Shown here piece after piece: positions 61,257 to 64,000 of a stretch of DNA of 64,000 nt (position 1 is the first letter of the stretch; each line of letters starts with the position of its first letter). Position numbers and translations under genes: made by a program. The stretch is from contig NZ_SMSG01000007.1 of assembly GCF_004382795.1 (NCBI RefSeq), positions 124,001-188,000 of the forward strand, written 5' to 3'. This stretch comes from Cumulibacter soli (GTDB lineage: Bacteria > Actinomycetota > Actinomycetes > Mycobacteriales > Antricoccaceae). A model generated the notes under the pieces. It was given only the letters and a program-made list of their open reading frames with translations, did not search any database and was not told the DNA's origin.

Positions 61257-62333
61257 TTAGCTGCGCGCGAGCGTCGGGTAGTCGGTGTAGCCGGTGTCGT
61301 CGCCGCCGTAGAGCGTGGCCTGATCCACGTCGTTCAGCGGGGCGTCGGTCCGGAGCCGCTCGACGATGTCCGGGTTCGCGAGCGCGAACTGCCCCAGAGG
61401 GGCGATGTCGGCGAATCCAGCCTCGATGTCGTCGGCGATCTGCTCGCGACCACGTCCGTAGCGGACGACGAGGACCGAGTTCGGCCACAGGTCGCGGAGC
61501 GAGCGCAGCAACTCGTCGTCGCCGACGTGGAAGACATGCAGATAGACGAGGTCGAGCTTCGCGAGCTCACCGACCAAATACGTGTACTGAGCACGCACGT
61601 CGGCCGCCTCGCCCTCGTGGAGCCCGCCGAGGGGAATCGCCGGAGAGATCCGAATGCCCGTGCGGTCGGCGCCGATCTCGTCCGCGACGGCCCGCGCCAC
61701 CTCGATCGCGAACCGCGCACGGTTCTCCACCGAGCCGCCGTACTCGTCGGTACGGGTGTTCGCGTTGGGCGCGAGGAACTGATGCGGCAGGAACCCGTTA
61801 CCGGCATGGATCTCCACGCCGTCGGCACCAGCCGCGATCACAGACGCGGCAGCGTGGCGGAACTCGGCGATCACGTCCTGGATGTCCGAGACCGTGAGCT
61901 CCCGCGGGACCGGGGTCTGCTGCAGTCCCGTCGGAGTGAACATGTCCTGTTCCGCAGAGATTGCTGAGGGCGCCACGGGCTGTCGGTGGTGCGGCGTGTT
62001 GTCCGGATGCGACATGCGACCCGCGTGTGCCAGTTGGATGAAGAAGTGTCCGCCGGCGGTGTGCACGGCGTCCGTGACCGCCTTCCAACCCTCGACATGC
62101 TCGGGCGCGTAGATCCCGGGCGTGCTCAGGTAGCCCTGCCCGTCGTCGGACGGCTGGGTGCTTTCGGAGATCAGCAGGCCCAAGGATGCGCGCTGACTGT
62201 AGTACTCGGCGGCGAACTTGCCCGGTGTCCCGTCGGGATTCGCGCGGTTTCGGGTCATCGGCGACAGAGCGAGACGGTGACTGAGGTTGAGTCTGCCGAG
62301 CGTGTAGGGCTGCCAGATAGACGAAGAGGTCAT
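61257..62333 (-). CDS. NADH:flavin oxidoreductase, Old Yellow Enzyme family
   Basis: A 358-residue FMN-binding TIM barrel: MTSSSIWQPYTLGRLNLSHR, LALSPMTRNRANPDGTP, FIQLAHAGRMSH and EIHAGNGFLPHQFLAPNANT, which holds the substrate-binding His and Asn, then RTDEYGGSVENRARF. It reduces activated alkenes or nitro-esters using NAD(P)H. I use the ATG at 62333, 12 nt after AAAGGA; the ATG at 62345 directly adjoins that site and is unlikely. The TGPG-type FMN-phosphate end is replaced by YGRGREQIADDIEAGFADI. Electrophile-responsive control is common in the family but unseen here. Confidence 0.9.
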   Translation of the reverse strand: MTSSSIWQPYTLGRLNLSHRLALSPMTRNRANPDGTPGKFAAEYYSQRASLGLLISESTQPSDDGQGYLSTPGIYAPEHVEGWKAVTDAVHTAGGHFFIQLAHAGRMSHPDNTPHHRQPVAPSAISAEQDMFTPTGLQQTPVPRELTVSDIQDVIAEFRHAAASVIAAGADGVEIHAGNGFLPHQFLAPNANTRTDEYGGSVENRARFAIEVARAVADEIGADRTGIRISPAIPLGGLHEGEAADVRAQYTYLVGELAKLDLVYLHVFHVGDDELLRSLRDLWPNSVLVVRYGRGREQIADDIEAGFADIAPLGQFALANPDIVERLRTDAPLNDVDQATLYGGDDTGYTDYPTLARS

Positions 62334-62693
62334 TGCTTGAGTCATTCCTTTGCGGTTAGCGGGTTGTCATCACCCTCGGTGCGACACCAGGTCGTGTCGC
62401 GCCGTCGAGACCGACCCAGTCGAGGTCAGATCCATCCCGAAAGGTAATGACTACACTCGTAACTGAGGATACTCAGATTCTATTCCCGGAAGGTGACAGA
62501 TGTTTTCGACCCCTTGCACCCTGCCGCTGAGAGCAGAGGACGTGCACGTACTGACGGCACCATCTTGGCGACGAACTGCTCGGGCTGCGGCCTTCACGAT
62601 CGCCCAAGGCCGGGCGATCGTGAAGGGGGTGGAGTGGGGCCATCCGTTTCGCAGGCTTGACCTCGTTCTGAGGACAGGGTTTCGGATAGAGCT
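62334..62693. other. 360-nt interval with long inverted repeat
   Basis: A perfect 15-bp inverted repeat pairs 62591-62605 with 62612-62626 around a 6-nt loop. CTGAG-GATA-CTCAG lies near 62465-62478 and may be an operator. A small ORF (62500-62697) runs through the long repeat. No regulator gene is supported. Confidence 0.6.
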
Positions 62694-62697
62694 ATGA
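62500..62697 (+). CDS. Possible 65-residue ORF coupled to the peptidase gene
   Basis: An ORF MFSTPCTLPLRAEDVHVL...RTGFRIEL with a GGAAGGTG ribosome site and a stop overlapping the peptidase ATG by 4 nt (ATGA). Against it stand no recognisable family and a perfect 15-bp palindrome inside the frame. I record it as a possibility only; it may be a leader or a decayed gene. Confidence 0.3.
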   Translation: MFSTPCTLPLRAEDVHVLTAPSWRRTARAAAFTIAQGRAIVKGVEWGHPFRRLDLVLRTGFRIEL

Positions 62698-64000
62698 CGT
62701 CTCAAACCTCACGAAAAGTGCCATCGCGGTCCCGTCGAGCGGGTCGTGCCTTGCTCGGGGCTTTAGCCTCGGCGACACTAGCGTTGACAGCGTGCACGCC
62801 GGCTCCAGACGCCGAACCCGGCCCCGTCCCAGGCTCCTCGCTCGACCGCTTCTATGAGCAGGATGTGGCCTTCGAGCCCTGCGACGTTCTTGTGCCCGAA
62901 GCGGGGAGCGCGGTGAACGGCGAGTGTGGAACGATCGAGGTGCCACTGGACTACACCGACGTGTCAGGTGACAGCGGCCAGATCGCAATGTTCCGCGTTC
63001 CAGCTCGGAGCGAGGGCCCGATCGGTTCGTTGTTGTTGAATCCCGGTGGTCCCGGCTACCCCGGTATCGAGTTCGCGGCATCGGCCGCTGCGGCGTGGGC
63101 GAATAACCCGGTCACGGGGCGCTTCGACATCGTGGGATTCGACCCCCGCGGCACCGGCGCGACCGTTCCCGCGGTGGATTGCTTCACAGACGCCGAGCGG
63201 GAGGTAGACGCCACGGCGGCGAGCCAGCTCACCCGGCCGGATTCGCCGCCGCTCGTCGAAGCCTGCGCGGACAGCGTGGGCGGCGTCGATGTGCTGGCCC
63301 ACCTGGGCACGCGTGACGTCGCGCGCGACCTGGACGTCATTCGGGCAGTTCTCGGTGACGAAAAGCTGACGTACGCCGGTGTAAGTTACGGCACTCGGCT
63401 TGGGGCGGTGTATGCGGAGATGTTCCCCCAGAACGTTCGTGCTCTCGTCCTGGACGGCGCGATGAACCCACGCACGGGAACTCTCGAACGTAGGCAAGAC
63501 CAGTGGGCGGGCATGCAGCGCGCCTTCGATGAGTTGGCCGCGTTCTGTGTCGAGCAGGGGATTGCCCGCTTGGTGACGACATCGAGGGGACGACCGCCGC
63601 GTACCAGGCGCTCGTGCAGCCGCTTCAGGACGAGCCGGTTGCCGCCGGAGACGGCCGCGAGCTGACATTCGTCGCAGCGCACGATGGCGTCGTGACGGGG
63701 CTTTACTCTCAGGCCGTCTGGCCCGCTGTCGTCGCCGGTCTTCGTGAGCTCGCCGAAGGGCGCGGCGAGACCCTCCTCTCCCTGCGGGACCTCTATCATG
63801 GACGATCGCCAAACGGCTCCTACGACGATGCGGCGGAGGCGACGTCGGTGATTAACTGCCTCGACGAGGAACGGTTCAGTGGTGAGGATCAGGTGGAGCT
63901 CGTCGAGAAAGCCTTCGCCGCAGCTCCCATCTTCGATACAGGAAGACCCGTCGAGGCGGGCCCGGACTGGTGTGAGGGGTGGCCGGTCGAGCCGACACTC
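62694..64000 (+). pseudogene. Secreted alpha/beta hydrolase (TAP-like peptidase), frameshifted and cut by window end
   Basis: A lipoprotein signal (LGALASATLALTACTP; lipobox Cys34) precedes an alpha/beta hydrolase of the tripeptidyl-aminopeptidase type, with nucleophile Ser231 in LTYAGVSYGTRLG, the oxyanion-hole segment LLLNPGGPGYPG and GFDPRGTG. Frame 1 ends at 63665, but from 63560 the next frame reads DCPLGDDIEGTT and onward to the edge with family sequence (DGRELTFVAAHDGVVTGLYS). A four-G run at 63557-63560 likely lost one G. The gene is either a recent pseudogene or a sequencing error in a homopolymer. It continues beyond the window. Confidence 0.8.

Noticed and set aside
60091-61488. 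465-codon minus-strand frame
   Set aside because: It is a frame shadow of the 3-hydroxyacyl-CoA dehydrogenase gene, Arg/His/Pro-rich with no domain.

Overview
The window reads as chromosome of a high-GC Gram-positive actinobacterium, with a mosaic accessory segment at its right end. Pointers to Actinobacteria are an AfsR-type BTAD/NB-ARC regulator, two surface proteins ending in LAxTG sortase signals, an ECF41/SigJ-type sigma factor, many GTG/TTG starts, several starts that look leaderless (TANNNT, about 6 nt, then ATG/GTG), and a Streptomyces-like trp leader peptide. I cannot name the genus. I found no rRNA, tRNA or CRISPR array.

Left part (1-24.7 kb): the end of a FUSC-type membrane protein; a TetR regulator divergent from an NAD(P)-binding reductase with two tandem palindromic operators; then a light/photo-oxidative cluster. 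In that cluster four genes joined by 4-nt overlaps (FAD oxidoreductase, DUF1365, SDR, photolyase) diverge from an SRPBCC gene and a B12-binding MerR regulator of the LitR/CarH type, with a perfect palindrome between them. Next come three unrecognised membrane proteins, a 1042-residue AfsR-like ATPase regulator, a DrrAB-like ABC exporter, an mntH-mntR unit with MntR-like boxes, and a catabolic group (BKACE, cyclase, ThDP enzyme, thiolase).

Middle (24.7-46.9 kb): an LAMTG-anchored beta-helix/Ig surface protein; an ABC exporter joined to a histidine kinase and response regulator; an LLM flavin monooxygenase; PPK2; an LAATG-anchored lamin-tail protein; an arylsulfotransferase-like lipoprotein; a CDF transporter with a dienelactone hydrolase; a fused TrpE/TrpG-type anthranilate synthase preceded by a complete trp attenuator (leader peptide MFATRTWWPAC, competing hairpins, terminator); and an MMPL transporter followed by a second two-component pair.

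Right part (47-64 kb): a CoA-transferase; an ECF41-type sigma factor divergent from a flavin oxidase whose upstream region carries an ECF41-like promoter; a TetR regulator with its operator and a double-GNAT protein; an MFS exporter behind a 17-codon leader ORF and hairpins; an ankyrin protein; and then a graveyard of mobile DNA: an IS30 remnant fused to a truncated MobF relaxase, and a 5'-truncated MFS gene butted against an ISL3 remnant. Beyond it lie a 3-hydroxyacyl-CoA dehydrogenase, an Old Yellow Enzyme homologue and a frameshifted secreted peptidase that runs off the window.

The best-supported regulatory finds are the trp attenuator, the LitR-type cluster with its palindrome (and a regulator lacking the CarH upper axial histidine), and the ECF41 promoter.
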